From NCBI GenBank assembly GCA_015832175.1, contig WJXW01000005.1, positions 2,356,001 to 2,420,000 of the forward strand: DNA of 64,000 bases. Direction: 5' to 3'. This DNA comes from Paraphaeosphaeria minitans (taxonomy: Eukaryota; Ascomycota; Dothideomycetes; Pleosporales; Didymosphaeriaceae). A program made the position numbers and the translations under genes. Below, piece after piece: positions 32,406 through 44,553 of the stretch (within the stretch, counting starts at the first letter, position 1; each line of letters begins with the position of its first letter). The notes beneath the pieces are model-generated. The model was not told the DNA's origin. It was given only the letters and a program-made list of their open reading frames with translations, and ran no database searches.

Positions 32406-33200
32406 CTGCCGCCCGCCCAAGTACCACCCAGCACACACGCTCTCCATCGCAGACGCCCCGGCATCAGATCCCGCCATCCCAACCTTGTGCCCCGCCACGG
32501 CTGCCATTGACGATCCGCCGCAGCTGCCATTGAAGATCCACCGCAGCACGTCCGCCGAGCCTGCTGCAGCCACGTCCCCTTTCGCCGCGTGCCCGCCCGC
32601 AAGTCCATGGTCGACGTCTAGAGGCGACGCCGCCATCTCTGCTTTGGCGTGGTGTTGCTGCTGTTTGCGCGCCCCGGGAGCACCACCCAGCACCACCCAG
32701 CACCACCCAACACTACAAGCACCCACGCCGCCCAGTGACTGGATTTCCTGGTATCCGGCTCGCAACGACGCGTCTGCACCTGCTCCCTGAGCGCCACCGT
32801 CGGTCGTTGCTGCCCCGCCTCACCCAAGAGAGTGCACTCCTCCCAGAAGGGACTCCCTCCATCCCGTGCTCCGTAACTGCCTGCTGTGTCTCTGTCCCCG
32901 CTCGCACGCCTTCGCTCTTGCTCCGCTGCTCTCTGCGCTCGTCTTCTGCCCATTCGCTCTCTGGCTGCACCCGCTGCCGTCGACACTCCGCTCACCACAC
33001 ACCACCCATACCATACCATACCTTACCTGCGTCGGGACCGCTGTCCGCTTCCGCCCTCTTCATTGGCCCGCCCCTCGACTGGCGCGCTCTGCATCACCCG
33101 CGGAACCTCCAGCTTGCACTCCCCCGGAATTCCTGCTGGACTGCCCTGCCCCTGCCCCAGCAGTGCAAAGTCCACCCACCAGCCCGCTGCGTCTGCCGTC

Positions 33201-35098
33201 ATGGAACAACGGCGATCACAGGTGCGTTTATATATTTCTCATGTCCTCACATCTCGCCAACTGCCTCCTCAACGCCCACATTCAAAACTTGCGACAACGT
33301 GGCTATCAATCGGGCACCCGACCACACGTCGACACGTGCCTGCCCGCGCGGTTGGACTCGGCAAAGTCAGCACCTGCACCGTCCGACGTCTGCTAATGAG
33401 TGCCTCAGCACCCATCAAGCCTGTCTCAGGCACTGCCTCCCATAGCATCCCTCACGAGCACCCTGTCTGCCGACCAAAGCCCAGCTCGCCTGCGACAGCA
33501 CTCAGAGTCTCGCGAAGCCCGTGACTCTGGCAACTGGTCCGTCTCTCAGAGTAAGCGTAAGTGTTGACTTGGTATCCCTCCCCTCCCCTCCTGTCTCCGG
33601 CCCAACATTCCGCATGAACCCTAGTCCATCCCGGTGCTGACCCACGCCAGATTCCTCAGGCGTGTCAAACACGATGGGGCTGCAGCTGCAGACCATTCTG
33701 AATGCCGAGGACTCGCCCTCGCGCAATGGAGTGCCCGACACGCCTTCGTCGGCACGGTATCCGTCCGGCGTGTCCTCGATGCAACACCAGGTGCGTCTCT
33801 TTCGACGGCAGCGAAGCTGACTAATCCTTTGGTAGCCGCCAAACGCTCTACCCTCACTCAACCAGGGCTTTGACAACCGTTTTAGTTTTGAGGCAGCCTC
33901 ACACCAATCTGTGTACGATTCCCGCCGCAGTAGTGTTGACAGCCGCATGAATGGTGGCATGGCCCATCTTGCCATCAGCCCCGGATCTCCCTACGATAGC
34001 CAGAATGCTTCTCGTGTATCCCTAGTCTCGAATCTACAACAACAGCGAGGCATCACTGCGGTCGACCAGCGCCCGAATGTCGCCTCACCATTATCGCCCC
34101 TTGGCCCTAGACCTGGGGTTCGCACGAACCACCCTCCGCGCAGGGCACCTGTCATCAATCCCAACCCGCGCAGCGTGTCGGGCATGCCTGATCCCATGGC
34201 TGCTGCGCCAACGAAAGGTTACGCTTGGGCTTTCCCCGCCGAGCCTGAACTGGACAGGAGGGGCTCTAGCAGTGGCGACTCCAGCGTTGGGCACTCCGTC
34301 CCGTCGCGCCAGAACAGTTTTGCTGCCTCCATCAACAGCAGCATCTTCACAACGGACTCAAACCTCCCGACTGGACAGAAGAGACTGGACGATGGTAAGG
34401 AATAGGGCGTCTTGCCTTTTCAGCATCCACTGACTCTGGCAGATATCCCTACCACCCACCATCACTCGATGCAACATCGCAATGTTACAAATCTGCAGAC
34501 CGCCGAACAGGCAGCCGCTGCCGGCGGCGGCAACTACAGTCGCACCCCCGAGCTCCGCATAAGCCACAAAATGGCCGAAAGAAAGCGAAGGAGTGAGATG
34601 AAGAACCTGTTCGACGAGCTCAACGCTATTTTGCCCAATTCACCTGGAAGCAAGTCCAGCAAGTGGGAAATCTTGACTAAATGTAAAGCCTCCTGCATGC
34701 AATATCGTTGACGTCGCTGACAGGTCGTAGCCATTGAATACATCAAGAACCTGGCCCGCGCTCATGAGAATACCCGGAATGAGAACGCTCGGCTACGACC
34801 TGAAGCCGAGTATGCTCTCCGGCACCGAGAAGAGAACGAGCTGCTACGTAACGAGATAGCCGCTGTATGGCAGACTCTTCAGCGAGTCGATCCGGGCAAG
34901 CCGCACGTATACGGAAATGCGACGGGCCAGCTGGCCCAGCAGTATGCCACTGCACCACCGTTGACCACGAATACCTTGCCGCCGCTTCAACAGCAACAGA
35001 ACCATGCGCAACCACCGCAATGGGCAGCCCCTCCCCCTACAGCGATGCAAGGAGTCGAATTCGCTGGTTCCCGCACCTATGAACACCCTCACCGCTAG
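33201..35098 (+). CDS. Basic helix-loop-helix transcription factor
   Basis: Six exons: 33201-33221, 33409-33556, 33651-33790, 33836-34394, 34443-34682, 34731-35098 (introns of 187, 94, 45, 48 and 48 bp). Product 491 residues. Exon 1 encodes only MEQRRSQ; it joins SLSQALPPIASLTSTLSAD, a motif common at the N-terminus of fungal bHLH and zinc-cluster regulators. The bHLH runs over about residues 345-405: basic region ISHKMAERKRRSEMKNLFDE, loop LPNSPGSKSSKWEILTK, and helix 2 IEYIKNLARAHEN after the last intron. Helix 2 continues into a short leucine-poor coiled coil. The basic region H-x3-E-x3-R pattern is altered (H-K-M-A-E-R-K-R-R keeps His and Glu), so E-box binding is expected. The Gln/Pro-rich tail ends YEHPHR. 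Exon 1 rests on splice consensus only; exons 2-6 are firm. Targets are unknown. Confidence 0.85.
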
Positions 35099-36792
35099 TC
35101 GCCTCCGTCTGCAATCTAGGCCCAGACAATTTTTGTCGACCACATCCGACCACGTATGCCGCGAGTCCACTTGGACGTTCGGCCTATAATTGCAATGATG
35201 GTACGTGGAAAGCTGACGTATCTTCTGTACAATAGCATTCCCTTGCATCACGTATTTTTCACGGCTCTTGTTACATACATGTCACCTCGGTGTCGTCCTA
35301 GGCGGAACTAATTTTCTTTGTGATACCAATACACAAGAGGTGGAGCCATCGGCATCTGGTCTTGAGGAGGTGATTCCAGCGTTGGAGGCAAGTGTGCCTC
35401 GGGCGCAGCAAGAATTCAAGGCTAGGAGAGCGTTTCCATTCAAATACACTCGAGATATCCATTACCAACATTGGGAGTAGGGAGGAGTACTTTATTTCAG
35501 ACGAGACGGACGAAACTTGTGGGTTTGCGGGCGCCTATGGAGCATGGGAATACAGGGTCGGTGTGCACTGTCACAATCGACTGTCAAAAGTACGCTTGCT
35601 TGGCTCATGTATCGTAATCAACACGGCTGGATTGGTGTTTTAGCGCAGGCGACGAATGTTGCCCCGACCTCGGTCGTGCAAGATGGTAGTGTCATGGGGA
35701 TTTTTCATCGATGCCACATGTTGCCGTGCCTGCCACGTGCTCTAGTGTTGTAGGTAGACGAGGGGGGCAAGCAAGCAAGCAAGCGATTGCGGGAATGTGT
35801 TTGCAACACGAGACGAGGGCATGCAAGCGATAGTTTAGCGGGAGTGTGGTTGAGACGAAATGCGGGAATGTTATCTGGTACCTACCACGAGACGAGGGCA
35901 CATATGTTCTCGTGCTCCCATGCTTTCATGCTGTAGTCTACCTAGGTACCTTACGTCGGCCGCGTTTTCTCGTAGACTAGACTAGACTAGGTAGGTACCT
36001 AGCGCGGCGAGTCTTGCGTGGGTGGTGGGTGGGGTGGGGAGGGGGGGGAAAGGGAGGCAAGTGAGTTTGTCTTCGGTTTTTCGATTTTCGGTTTTTCGGT
36101 TTCGTTGACGCGGGGCTACGTAGCGTAGCGTAGCGTAGCGTACGGTACGGTACCTACCTAGCGTAAAGGACGGGAGCTAGCTAGAAAATGGGTGGGGGTC
36201 CAACATTTGGGGGAAGGGCGGTGGAGAATGCCGTTGAGGGGTAGGTACGGTAGTCTAGGTTGTTTTATTAGCTCTGGTTTCAACTCTAGTTCTGGGTTCT
36301 GGTCCTGGTTCTGGTTTTACCTAGGCCACGGGTTGGGAGACGGTTGACGTTTGGATGGGTTTGGGGTGGTGTGGTGTGGTGTGGTGTTGGTGCCTATGTC
36401 TAGTCTAACGGTTTCTGTGGGGCGGGTGGATTGGTGGCTTTGGGTGGCTTTGTTGGATGGTTGGATGGACGGGTGGACGGGCGAAGGGAGGGATGGCGCG
36501 TCTGGTTCGGATGTAAGAGTGATGTATGTGTGTGTGTGTGTGTGTGCATCGTTAATGCGGCGTGTGTAGTTGGATGGGGGTGCTGGACAAAGGATGGTCT
36601 ATACGTAGGTAATTCTTTTGTCTTTTGGATTGTTTGCTGTTCAACGCGCTGGTATGATTCTTGTTGCGTTTTGCTGGACTTGAGACTTGCGACAGTCTGT
36701 GGAGCATAACGGAAGGGGATTTTCTTTTTTTTCTTCCTTTCTTTCTGTTTCTCGCTCTATTGCGCTCTTACATCCTCTCCCACCCCCTTATG
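35099..36792. other. Intergenic region downstream of the bHLH gene, with simple repeats
   Basis: Holds the 3' flank of the bHLH gene, an (AGCA)n-like run near 35768, several TAGGTAC/CTAGGTA elements around 35940-36000, a (TAGCG)n run at 36116-36140, (GTGTG)n near 36365-36390 and (TG)n at about 36521-36546. No gene called. Confidence 0.5.
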
Positions 36793-37215
36793 TTAATGTT
36801 TCGCCCACGCCGCCGGCAGCAGCGTCCCCGTCGGCCAGGAATTCCCGCCATGATCCTTTCCTAGCACCAGCACCACCACATTCCTCAACCCCGACCCTTG
36901 CCGCATTGACTGAGCGTGATGCAAAACTACGGTGCCAAACGGATCATTGCGCGTCTCGCCTACGCTCACCAACCCGGGACTGATGGAGCAGTATAGATGT
37001 CACGTAAGAGCTTACTCGCTTTCAATCTCAGCCTCCCGCCGGCCTTTCTCCAGTCTCCGATCTCCAGCAGGCGCGCTAGGGACGCATGGAGCTGCGCTGA
37101 GGAGGCGCTGTAGTTCCATCTTGTTGGTGTTCAGGATGGTGTTGGTGTCGAGAAAGACGGATCTAGGTACGACTTGGAATTGGGGGTCTGCCAACCTTTG
37201 TTGTCGTTGTGCCAT
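36793..37215 (-). CDS. Small uncharacterised two-exon protein
   Basis: Exons 37016-37215 and 36793-36979 are joined across a 36 bp gap (donor GTAAGC, acceptor ATCAG), which is short for an intron here. The summed frame is 129 codons (128 residues). Exon 1 codon use is strongly C-ending, as in real genes of this window (for example the stretch encoding VFLDTNTILNTNKMELQRLL). Exon 2 reads LVSVGETRNDPFGTVVLHHA and onward. I recognise no family. The very short intron is a warning: the model may be wrong, or the protein may stop shortly after exon 1 at 37006. Upstream exons are possible, since CACCCAG lies just before the ATG. Confidence 0.35.
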
Positions 37216-37700
37216 ATGTTGGGCTGGGTGCAAGCTCGTGTTAGTTAGGCGATCCTTGTCTTTATTGTTGCAAGAGAGCTCGGAGCATTGATGTTGGAGA
37301 CAGGTAGGGGCTCGCTTATGGTACCATACCTAGGACGGACGCGCTAGTGGGGATACGCGGTGTCACGTGCGAGGTGACGGTTATTGCTTCTTTGAACACT
37401 TGAGCTTCTAGGTCGTGGTATTGCACATATTTCATCTTGAGTTGGATTATTTTGGTAGAAACCAAACAGCCACCGTGGGGACATGTTAGAGAAGTTGTGT
37501 GTTCGCCCTGGGAGCTCAATTGATTGAACTCAATTGTGTTCGGGCAAGGATATCTGCACACTGTAAGTATGACCCAGATCTTGACTTTTCGTTTGGTCAT
37601 GTTTTACGTGATTTGATGATTGCAAATGCTGTCTATCTGCTCAACTACGGTGTAATACAGCTGTACTAATGTCCAAGAATCGCCACAATCGCAATAACAA

Positions 37701-38501
37701 TTATAGCCACATCAACCCTCCAACAAGACCAATGCAAGCTTCCACAACGCGGGAGGGAGATGTCGCCCCAGCAGGAGCCATCCCACCCGATGTTTCGCTC
37801 GTAACACTCGGCGTACTACTCGCCACCGGCGTCGAAATTGTCCCTGTCCTAGCCTCACTCGACGAGCCAGACGTAGCAGAAGCAGACTCCATCGACGCAG
37901 TAGTAGATGCCTCCGCGGCGGAGGATGCTGTCGACGAAGCAATTGACATGCTCGCCGAGGACAGCGCCACACTCCCCGTAGTCTCAACCGCCGCCGTAGT
38001 CTCAACCCCTGTAATGCTACCGGCCGTTAGTATCGCGCGATACGTTGGAAACGCGAACCCAGTCCCAGGAGGATACTGCTTCGTATCCGAGCCAGAGCAG
38101 CAGTCGTGGTCCGGCCAGTGCGACTTCAGCGTGCATTCCGCAGTCGTGGGTTCACCCGCCGGCGACAGCGCGCACGAGTACACGGTCGTGATGCCACCCG
38201 GAGGCACATTGGCTGCGCTGTAGATGGCTGTCGTGGGTCCTTGGACCAGGGTTACCGGCCCGCAGGCGAAGTTCTCGCAGCCGGGGGAGAAGAGGTAGGT
38301 AGTTGCTGTGGCGTCCTGGGGGATTTTAGTTGCGTGGGGGAAGGGGAGGGTCAGGGGGGGTATAAGTACGTTGCCGGCTATGGAGACTTCGAAGGTGTTG
38401 GAGACGTATTCTTCCGGAACAAAGAGGCTTGGGAGGGGGGTCTGGCATCTTGCGAGCATGGCATGCGCGAGCACGATGAGTGCGATGCGTGAGGTAGACA
38501 T
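37701..38501 (-). CDS. Secreted Ser/Thr-rich protein, possibly GPI-anchored
   Basis: Single exon, 266 residues, from the ATG at 38501 (a short upstream in-frame extension to 38522 is less likely). The N-terminus MSTSRIALIVLAHAMLARCQ is a classical signal peptide with probable cleavage before QTPLPSL. Residues ~25-150 form a compact extracellular domain with several Cys (FSPGCENFACGPV; CALSPAG...CTLKSHWPDHDCC). From about residue 165 the chain is a mucin-like Ser/Thr/Ala stalk. The end ACIGLVGGLMWL is hydrophobic and could serve as a GPI-attachment signal. This layout is common for fungal cell-wall or surface proteins in Dothideomycetes. I cannot assign an enzymatic role. Similar proteins are often listed as candidate effectors, but nothing here shows that. 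Confidence 0.75.
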   Translation of the reverse strand: MSTSRIALIVLAHAMLARCQTPLPSLFVPEEYVSNTFEVSIAGNVLIPPLTLPFPHATKIPQDATATTYLFSPGCENFACGPVTLVQGPTTAIYSAANVPPGGITTVYSCALSPAGEPTTAECTLKSHWPDHDCCSGSDTKQYPPGTGFAFPTYRAILTAGSITGVETTAAVETTGSVALSSASMSIASSTASSAAEASTTASMESASATSGSSSEARTGTISTPVASSTPSVTSETSGGMAPAGATSPSRVVEACIGLVGGLMWL

Positions 38502-40388
38502 TTTGCTGTGACCCCTGAGCATGGTATGAGTTGATGTAGGGCTCTACCTACGGTACCTAGCATGGAAACGCAGCCGTATCTCAAGAACGCAGTACGCTGC
38601 GGTCAATAGCAAGCTTTCTACCGCCTTTTGTGCGCGATGACCTTAAAGTTGGAGTTGACCGCGGTGGTTCTTTCTGCTCGTATTCGACAAGGCTAGCGCA
38701 AGTTCTAATCCCAATACCGTACCTAGGCACCGATACGGTAGGTCTCGCGCTTGCTCGCGTCGTCTGCGAGCTGTTCTCGCTGGCTACACTCCTAGGTATT
38801 GCTCCTAGTCGGCCCGACATTGCATCTGCGGGCGAATACCTTGCGATAATCGCGTGGATCGCCTTCATGTTATCCAAGACGGCGTAGGTATATGTACGAG
38901 CCGCCTTGTGATCGAGTACTGCGACAGTTCCTTTGCAGAGACAGCTGTAAGCCAACTAGCATATCACTATTAGATTTGAAGACGAGGGCGGAGAGCTTGG
39001 AGGAGAGAAAAGACCGTTGGTTCTGCTGCGATGTTTGTGACACCATGACACCATTTCGGGTAGCCGGGTGTTTAGTTGCGATGGTTTTTGGTACGAGGGA
39101 TATAATGCGTGAGCGACATCGATGACTATCTTGCTCGTTTCTTGTTACTGCACGTACTCTTCCAGCTGCATGGATGTCGCCGCTCTTGGTCTTACAGGAT
39201 GCCATTGTGCGATACCTACGTGGAACAAATCCCATATAAACACCACCGCGTTAGTCTTGCATTGTCTTCGCGAGTCTGCATACCTAGTCTATCAACAGTG
39301 TTGTAATTTTCCTCGGGGGTAGGAGGTACGCAAGTCATTCCCCGCACGCCATCGTCATCCAGAAACGCAAAAGCTATCTCCGCGGCATACCTATGCCTGC
39401 CTAGCAACCTCCCTTTTTCACATGGAAAAACTGCCATTGCAGTGGAACCGCCACCCACCATCGCCCCTCGCACCACAACGGTATTCTCCACCGCACAATA
39501 CCTAGTCCCAAATGCAAAGCCTGCATCTTTCTTACGGTACCCCAAGCGCACTAGTCCCAACTGCCATGCAGAACCTCGCTTCGAACTGCAATTCGTCGCC
39601 ATCGGGCAATCCACGATGCAGCAGCATCGTGAACCATGATGCGACCGCTGGGTGGCGTGTGGAGATCGAACCACGGCACGCGCTCCGGGCGCTGCTGGCA
39701 CTTGGACCCCCACGCGTGATGGCGGCGGGTTGGTATTAGTCACTAGTCTGTTGTGGTTGTGGTTGTAGTTGGAGTTGGAGTTGGTGGTGATGTATGGATG
39801 GATTCATGGTGATGTTCGAAGTTTAAATTTTGTTGGATTTAATGAAGGTGCGAGACGGTTTGGGGTTACCTAGGTTACGATTGTTGAAGGCAAAGAGGTA
39901 GACTACAGCAGGTGGGCGCGTGATCTTGCAGATGGTGGGCTATTGAGAGAGGATTGAACATCTCAACTATGTTTGCAACAGTGTCTGCACATGGTCGATA
40001 TAACCCAAATTGAATGGAATTGCTCTCGGGGTAAATACGCATGTGCTAGTAGGGGAATACTGACAACAGCAGTTGGAGAATTCATTATCCATCGCCGGCT
40101 CGAAGACGCGATTGAAAAATTTGATGTACATTTAACATGAACTAATCCGCGAACCTTGTCCTACTACGACACTATCGTGTTGATGTTGGAGCAAGTCGCG
40201 TAAGAACTACTTTTGATCCGTGACGCCAGCCAAAGCCGTGGTATAATGACAGATTACATCGCAATTGTCAAGACATGATCGAGCCTCACATCAAACTCCA
40301 TGTGACAAGCGCGCATACTCAATACTTACCGACCCATCCAAATGAGGGCAGAGAATCATACAGGACAGACACGCTCACATCGAGGCGT
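38502..40388. other. Intergenic region between secreted-protein gene and gar2
   Basis: About 1.9 kb with no convincing gene. A minus-strand frame at 39216-39600 (from the ATG of MATNCSSKRGSAWQ) and a plus-strand Cys-containing frame at 38892-39125 are the best candidates but match nothing I know. 39,740-40,380 is A+T-richer and likely contains the gar2 3' flank. Confidence 0.45.
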
Positions 40389-41909
40389 TTAGAAGGTCAT
40401 CTTCTGGCCCTTGAAGTCACCGAAGCCGCCACGGTTGGTCGAGAAACCACCACGGCCGCCACGGCCACCACGGTCACCACCGCGACCGCGTCCGCCACCA
40501 CGACCTCCACGGTCAAAGCCTCCACGGCCACCGCCGCGACCACCGCCGCGACCACCGCCGAAGCCACCACCACGGCCACCGCGGTCTCCACCGCTGTTGT
40601 CACGGGCAGCAGCGAAATCGATGCGGATGTTACGTCCGTCAACGTCCTGGCCGCTGAGACCGTCAAGGGCAGCCTGGGCCTCCTGGACAGAGTTGAACTC
40701 AACGTATCCGAAGCCCTTGGGGGCACCGGTGTCGCGGTCGGTGGGCAGCGAGACACGGGCAATCTCACCGAAGGAGCTGAAGGCCTCGCCGATGGTATCG
40801 TTGGTCGAGTCGAAGGACAGGTTGCCAATGAACAGGGTGTTGCTAGGCGCGCTGCGCTTGTCACCAAACTGCTTGGCGCGAGCGGCGCCCTTGTCCTGGT
40901 TTTGCTGGCGCGGCTGGCTGAAGTCGACGTTCAGGGCACGGCCGTCGAGGTCGGAGTCGTGGAGAGCCTCCTTGGCAGCCTTCGCCTCAGCGGCGCTGCT
41001 GAACTCAACGTATCCGAAACTGTGGTGATTAGAAAAGTGAAACGGCAGTAATTGAGATAAACATACCCCTTGGAGCGGCCAGACTCGCGGTCGGTGATGA
41101 TACGGCAGCCCTCAATCGTGCCGTGGGGCGCGAAGGTCTGCGACAGCCAGTCCTCATCAACGTTCCAGCTGAGGTTGCCAACGAACAGGTTCTTGATGCC
41201 CTCCTCCTCACCAGAGGCCTCGGTCTTGCTCTTCTTGACGACAGGCTCGGCCTCGGCCTCAGCCTTGCGCTTCTTGGAGGGAGCCTCCTTCTCCGCGTCA
41301 CTGTCGCTGGAGTCGGAGTCGGAGTCGGCGTCAGAGTCGGACGAGTCATCGGAATCAGACTGTAGCTTGTGTTAGGTCAAGCAGTGGTTAAGACGGGGGC
41401 ATTCAACGTACGTCAGCCTTGGCCGCCTTAGCAGCCGGCTTGGCCTCCTCGTCAGACTCCTCGCTCTCAGAGTCAGAGTCGTCCTTCTTCGCAGCAGCCT
41501 TGGCGGGGGTAGCAGCCTTAGCAGCAGGAGCGTCGGCCATCTCCTCGTCGCTGTCGGACTCGCTGTCAGAAGAGTCGGAGCTGGACTCCTCAGCCTTGGC
41601 GGCAACAGCAGGCTTAGCCTTGCCATTGGCCTTAGCAGCGGGCTTAGCCTCCTCCTCACTCTCGGAGCTGTCGCTGTCCTCCTCAGAGGCGCTGGACTCA
41701 GAGTCCTCCGACTCAGGCTCGGGAGTAGGGGCCTTCTTGGACTTCTTCGACTTCTTGTCGGCGACAGCAGCAGATTTGGCAATCTCCTTGCTCTTAGCCT
41801 TGGGGGTCTGGGAGGACTTGGTGACGCGTCCCTCCTTCACCTTGGGAGCATCGGCCTTCTTTGAGGCCTTCTTGTCGGCGCTGGGCTTGGTGGCCTTGGT
41901 CTTAGACAT
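40389..41909 (-). CDS. gar2: Nucleolin-like rRNA-processing protein (gar2/NSR1)
   Basis: Three exons: 41412-41909, 41067-41359, 40389-41019 (introns of 52 and 47 bp, GTACGT and GTATGT donors). Product 473 residues. The N-terminal half alternates Lys/Ala blocks with acidic Ser runs (SESEDSESSASEED type), typical CK2 targets. RRM1 begins near residue 223 (NLFVGNLSWNV; RNP1 KGFGYVEF across the second intron). RRM2 begins near residue 325 (TLFIGNLSF; RNP1 KGFGYVEF). An RGG-rich tail (GGRGGGRGGGRGGF and similar) ends KGQKMTF. Gar2/Nsr1 acts in the nucleolus in 18S rRNA maturation and pre-ribosome assembly. Order and spacing of all elements match the family. It is divergent from ALG6. Confidence 0.95.
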
Positions 41910-42753
41910 GTTGAGGGTAGTGTTCTAGTTCTACATTGTATCAGTAGGCTGCAGGGTAGATATACCTTGGCGAGGTAGAGAGAAAAAAGAAGAGAAAAAG
42001 AGGTAAGACATGGAGGTCTCGGAATTCAAGCGCCGGTCTCGAAGAGACGAATGCGCTGGTAGCCAACTGTCTCAGATCGCGAAAAGCCCACAGGAAACCC
42101 TCAGAGAAATTTGCGCCTTGCGACGAAACTTCCGAAGCCCACGTAAAAGCCCACGGTTCAAGGCGTTGTGTTCCCACAAGAGGCCGAGAAGACAAAAGTA
42201 TAGCCCTCAGGAGTGAAAAGCCCGCTGATGAATAGCGCCGTGCTCTGTTGAGCGCCTGGCGTGCCCTCTGATTCTCTGTGTGTTAAGGAAATTGTTCACA
42301 TGTGCCCACTGACTTGATAGAATGTGTGTGAAGAGTAGCAGTTCTCTCGATGATCCCTCAGTAGCTCGCAAGTACCCACAAAGCCACGAATAGAGCCTCG
42401 ACTGTTGTGTAGAGGAAGAAGTGTTGTTGTGCGAGAGAGAGTCGCAAGAAGTTTGGGTGAAAAGTACGAGAGCGCGAAAAGTTCGAGCTTTAACCTTTGA
42501 AAATTTAGCGGGTCCGGTGGGCAGCCAATCCAAAAGCGCGAAAAGTCTTGCGTATCGATAACGCCGTCGCGCTATTAGGCAACGTTCGTAAAACTGGGGC
42601 GGTGGCCGGAGGCAAAAATGGAAATGGGTGGGCTGGTGGGCTCGTCGAAGTCGGTGGGGACCCTCGAGCTTGGCGCCCTAGCGAGTGCGGAACGTCGCCT
42701 ACTGTTGCAGCTCTCTCCTCCACGACGTCCGCAGTGTTCGATTGTTGTTTTGA
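41910..42753. promoter_or_regulatory. Divergent promoter region, gar2 / ALG6
   Basis: 844 bp between start codons. A CCAAT box occurs at about 42524 (CAGCCAATCC), next to paired GCGCGAAAAG elements near 42471 and 42534. No further gene. Confidence 0.5.
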
Positions 42754-44553
42754 ATGGCTTCGCCGCAAGGGTATAAGCCTCGTCGGCGGAGGAAGATTGA
42801 GGAGGGGTCCCTCGCCCACGTAACCCACGGTACCCTCGACTTAGACCAGTCCAGCCATGCCCGCAAGCCTGCATTCCCCCTCGTTGCATTTCTCTGGCCT
42901 GCCAAGGGTGTTGTCTCGCAATGGATCACCATACCGGTAATCCTCATGGTGGTGGGGCTCTTCCGATGGACGACTGGTCTGTGGGGATACTCTGGCTTCG
43001 ATTCACCGCCCATGCACGGAGACTTTGAAGCTCAGCGGCATTGGATGGAGCTCACCCAGCATCTCCCTGTATCGCATTGGTATTTTTACGACCTCGAGTG
43101 GTGGGGTCTGGACTATCCGCCTCTCACCGCATACCATAGCTGGCTTTTGGGCACCATGTATGTGTGATCTGTGCTGGTGTCTTCGTAGCTAATGGTAGCT
43201 AGTGGTTCTGCCATCGACCCCCAGTGGTTCGCACTGTTCGATTCCCGAGCGCTGGACGACCCGTTGTTGAAGATCTACATGCGCGCCACCGTTCTCGTTT
43301 CCGAATACCTCATCTACGTTCCGGCTACCATCATATTCCTGAGAAGATACTCTCGCGCCGAAAAAGTCAATGTGTGGGAGGCTACCATCGCTCTCACTGC
43401 GATTCTCATGCAACCTGCCACATTGCTGATCGATCATGGACACTTTCAGTACAACACTGTCATGCTAGGTCTTGCGGTGGCGAGCTTGTCGAGCATTCAG
43501 GCTGGGCGCTACCTGTGGAGCTGCGTATTCTTCGTTGGCGCCCTCGGCTTCAAGCAGATGGCATTGTTCTATGCGCCTGCTATCTTCGCCTACCTCCTCG
43601 GCATATGCGTCTTCCCGCGGATCAATGTGGTCAGGCTCTTGTCGATCGCCATTACTACTGTCGCGGCCTTTGCGCTTCTCTACCTACCGTTTCTTCTTGG
43701 GATCTCGTTCGACGCGTATAGAAACTTGCCGCTCAAGGGCCTCCCGCTGCCTCCGCTGCTGGAGTCTCTACCAATATCGCTGAACCCGGAGGCTTGGTAC
43801 TACCCCTACATCTTAGGACTAGCCCAGTCAGTTCACCGGATCTTCCCCTTCGCGCGAGGTCTATTTGAAGACAAGGTAGCGAACGCCTGGTGCACTATTC
43901 ATACCTTCCACAAGCTTCACAGATACTCAGGAACTTTTCTTCAACGCGCCGCTCTGGTCGCCACCCTGGCCTCGATCGCCCCACCATGTCTGATCTTATT
44001 CCTCAAGCCACGAAAAAAGCTGGTTCCTCTTGTTTTTGCGACCACCGCCTGGGGCTTTTTCCTCTGTTCATACCAGGTCCACGAGAAGAATGTTTTGCTA
44101 CCACTTCTTCCGATGACCCTCTTGTTGAGTGGACAGGGTGGGCTCTTACCGTCTGTCCGTGCGTGGGTAGGATTGGCCAATATGCTGGGTGTCTGGACCA
44201 TGTTCCCGCTGCTCAAGAGGGACGAGCTCAGAGTACCGTACTTTGTCATCTCGTTGCTTTGGGCATATTTACTCGGACTGCCACCCGTCTCTTTCTCCGC
44301 ATATCACGAGGGTACCTCGGGTGGTCTCAGCCTGCTTACGAAGATCGTCCACCTCAACATCTACGTCGTCATGGTAGGGTGGCACGTCGCAGAAGCTTTT
44401 ATTGCTACACCTGTCGACAAGCCGGACTTGTGGGTCGTGGCGAATGCCATCATCGGATGCGGAGGCTTTGCCCTCTGCTATTTGTGGTGTCTCTGGACAC
44501 TGCTTTGCCAGAGTGAGCTGCTGAGCTCTAAGGCGAAGAGCAAGACGCAGTAG
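42754..44553 (+). CDS. alg6: Dolichyl-P-Glc:Man9GlcNAc2-PP-dolichol alpha-1,3-glucosyltransferase (ALG6)
   Basis: Two exons, 42754-43157 and 43203-44553, with a 45 bp intron (GTATGT...CTAG); splicing gives WLLGTIGSAIDPQWF, matching the family. Product 584 residues. This GT57/GT-C enzyme adds the first glucose to the lipid-linked N-glycan precursor in the ER lumen. The catalytic loop is GDFEAQRHWMELTQHLP followed by WWGLDYPPLTAYHSWLLG, both diagnostic of ALG6/ALG8; the position and H-x-DFEAQRHW form favour ALG6. About 11 hydrophobic segments follow, for example LIDHGHFQYNTVMLGLAVAS, a conserved luminal helix. It runs tail-to-tail into COX17, with 209 bp between stops. Confidence 0.92.

Larger units (their letters stand above)
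28052..33200. other. Gene-poor 5.1 kb upstream of the bHLH gene, rich in minisatellites
   Basis: On both strands the open frames are short, lack family similarity and, in the longest cases, are products of tandem repeats. 28.1-30.1 kb shows nothing I can name. 30.1-32.4 kb is a series of minisatellites, listed separately. 32.4-33.2 kb is C-rich with CCACC-type runs and ends at the bHLH start codon; it is plausibly its promoter or long 5' leader. Base composition is not A+T-rich, so it does not look like RIP-degraded transposon DNA. Confidence 0.55.

Noticed and set aside
31561..32790. 409-codon plus-strand frame rich in Leu/Ser/Cys/Pro
   Set aside because: Generated by the 18, 5 and 8 bp minisatellites; composition is wholly repeat-driven.
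39216..39743. 175-codon minus-strand frame
   Set aside because: The long form needs a GTG start; no similarity and weak codon bias. Left as an uncertain frame in the gap note.
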